DNA from: Podochytrium sp. JEL0797
Lineage: Eukaryota; Chytridiomycota; Chytridiomycetes; Chytridiales; Chytriomycetaceae
Length of the DNA stretch: 18,703 bases
Assembly: GCA_027596195.1 (NCBI GenBank)
Contig: JADGJG010000479.1
Location: 1-18,703, forward strand
Direction of reading: 5' to 3'
Both the position numbers and the translations under genes were made by a program. Shown here in pieces: positions 18,646 to 18,703 of the stretch. Below the pieces are notes generated by a model. It saw nothing but the letters and a program-made list of their open reading frames with translations. It did not search any database and was not told where the DNA came from. Each line of letters opens with the position of its first letter. The stretch's first letter is position 1.

Positions 18646-18703
<58 letters not shown>
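18646..18703. repeat. Terminal poly-G run, 58 nt
   Basis: Fifty-eight uninterrupted G end the window inside the second SLU7 intron. Nothing comparable occurs elsewhere in the window. It is probably a no-signal or mis-extension artefact at a contig end. Confidence 0.8.

Noticed and set aside
1..18703. CRISPR arrays, tRNA or rRNA genes, transposon ends
   Set aside because: I saw no regularly spaced direct repeats, cloverleaf-like genes, transposase-like proteins or terminal inverted repeats.

Overview
The window is nuclear DNA of an intron-rich but compact eukaryote, most likely a fungus. Every gene is split by short GT-AG introns, mostly 55-81 nt and up to 149 nt. The amino-acid permease is of the fungal YAT type, and intergenic gaps are as short as 76 nt. 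An early-diverging fungus (for example a chytrid-like lineage) would fit, but that placement is inference from style rather than a marker gene.

Left third (1-3829, minus strand): a head-to-tail tandem array of three copies of one gene family I do not recognise. Copy C (2544-3829) is intact: 4 exons, all phase 0, 328 aa. Copy B (773-1917) keeps all four exons and splice sites, but it has a 2-nt insertion in exon 1 and lacks about 45 codons in exon 3. It reads through only from an internal ATG at 1819, giving 242 aa. Copy A is represented by its first three codons (1-10) and its upstream region. All three share a TATA box 69-70 bp upstream of the ATG and a second conserved block just beyond it.

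Middle (4666-16036, plus strand): one very large gene of 16 exons and 15 introns, encoding about 3472 aa. It is a BEACH-family protein with a helical-repeat-like N-terminal half, a ConA-like lectin segment, a PH-BEACH domain, a BEACH domain and C-terminal WD40 repeats. This is the layout of LvsA / ALFY / Bph1 trafficking proteins. No C-terminal FYVE finger is present.

Right (16113-18703, plus strand): a 4-exon, 564-aa amino-acid permease begins 76 nt after the BEACH stop. It is followed by the first two exons of the splicing factor SLU7, whose gene runs off the window. The window ends in 58 consecutive G, which looks like a sequencing or assembly artefact.

The known genes are housekeeping genes for membrane trafficking, nutrient uptake and pre-mRNA splicing, with no sign of an operon-like functional system. 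The most novel items are the unrecognised tandem family, its decaying or remodelled middle copy, a stop-free 3n intron that would encode a hydrophobic segment if retained, and a repeated drift of codon choice from C-rich to G-rich within exons.
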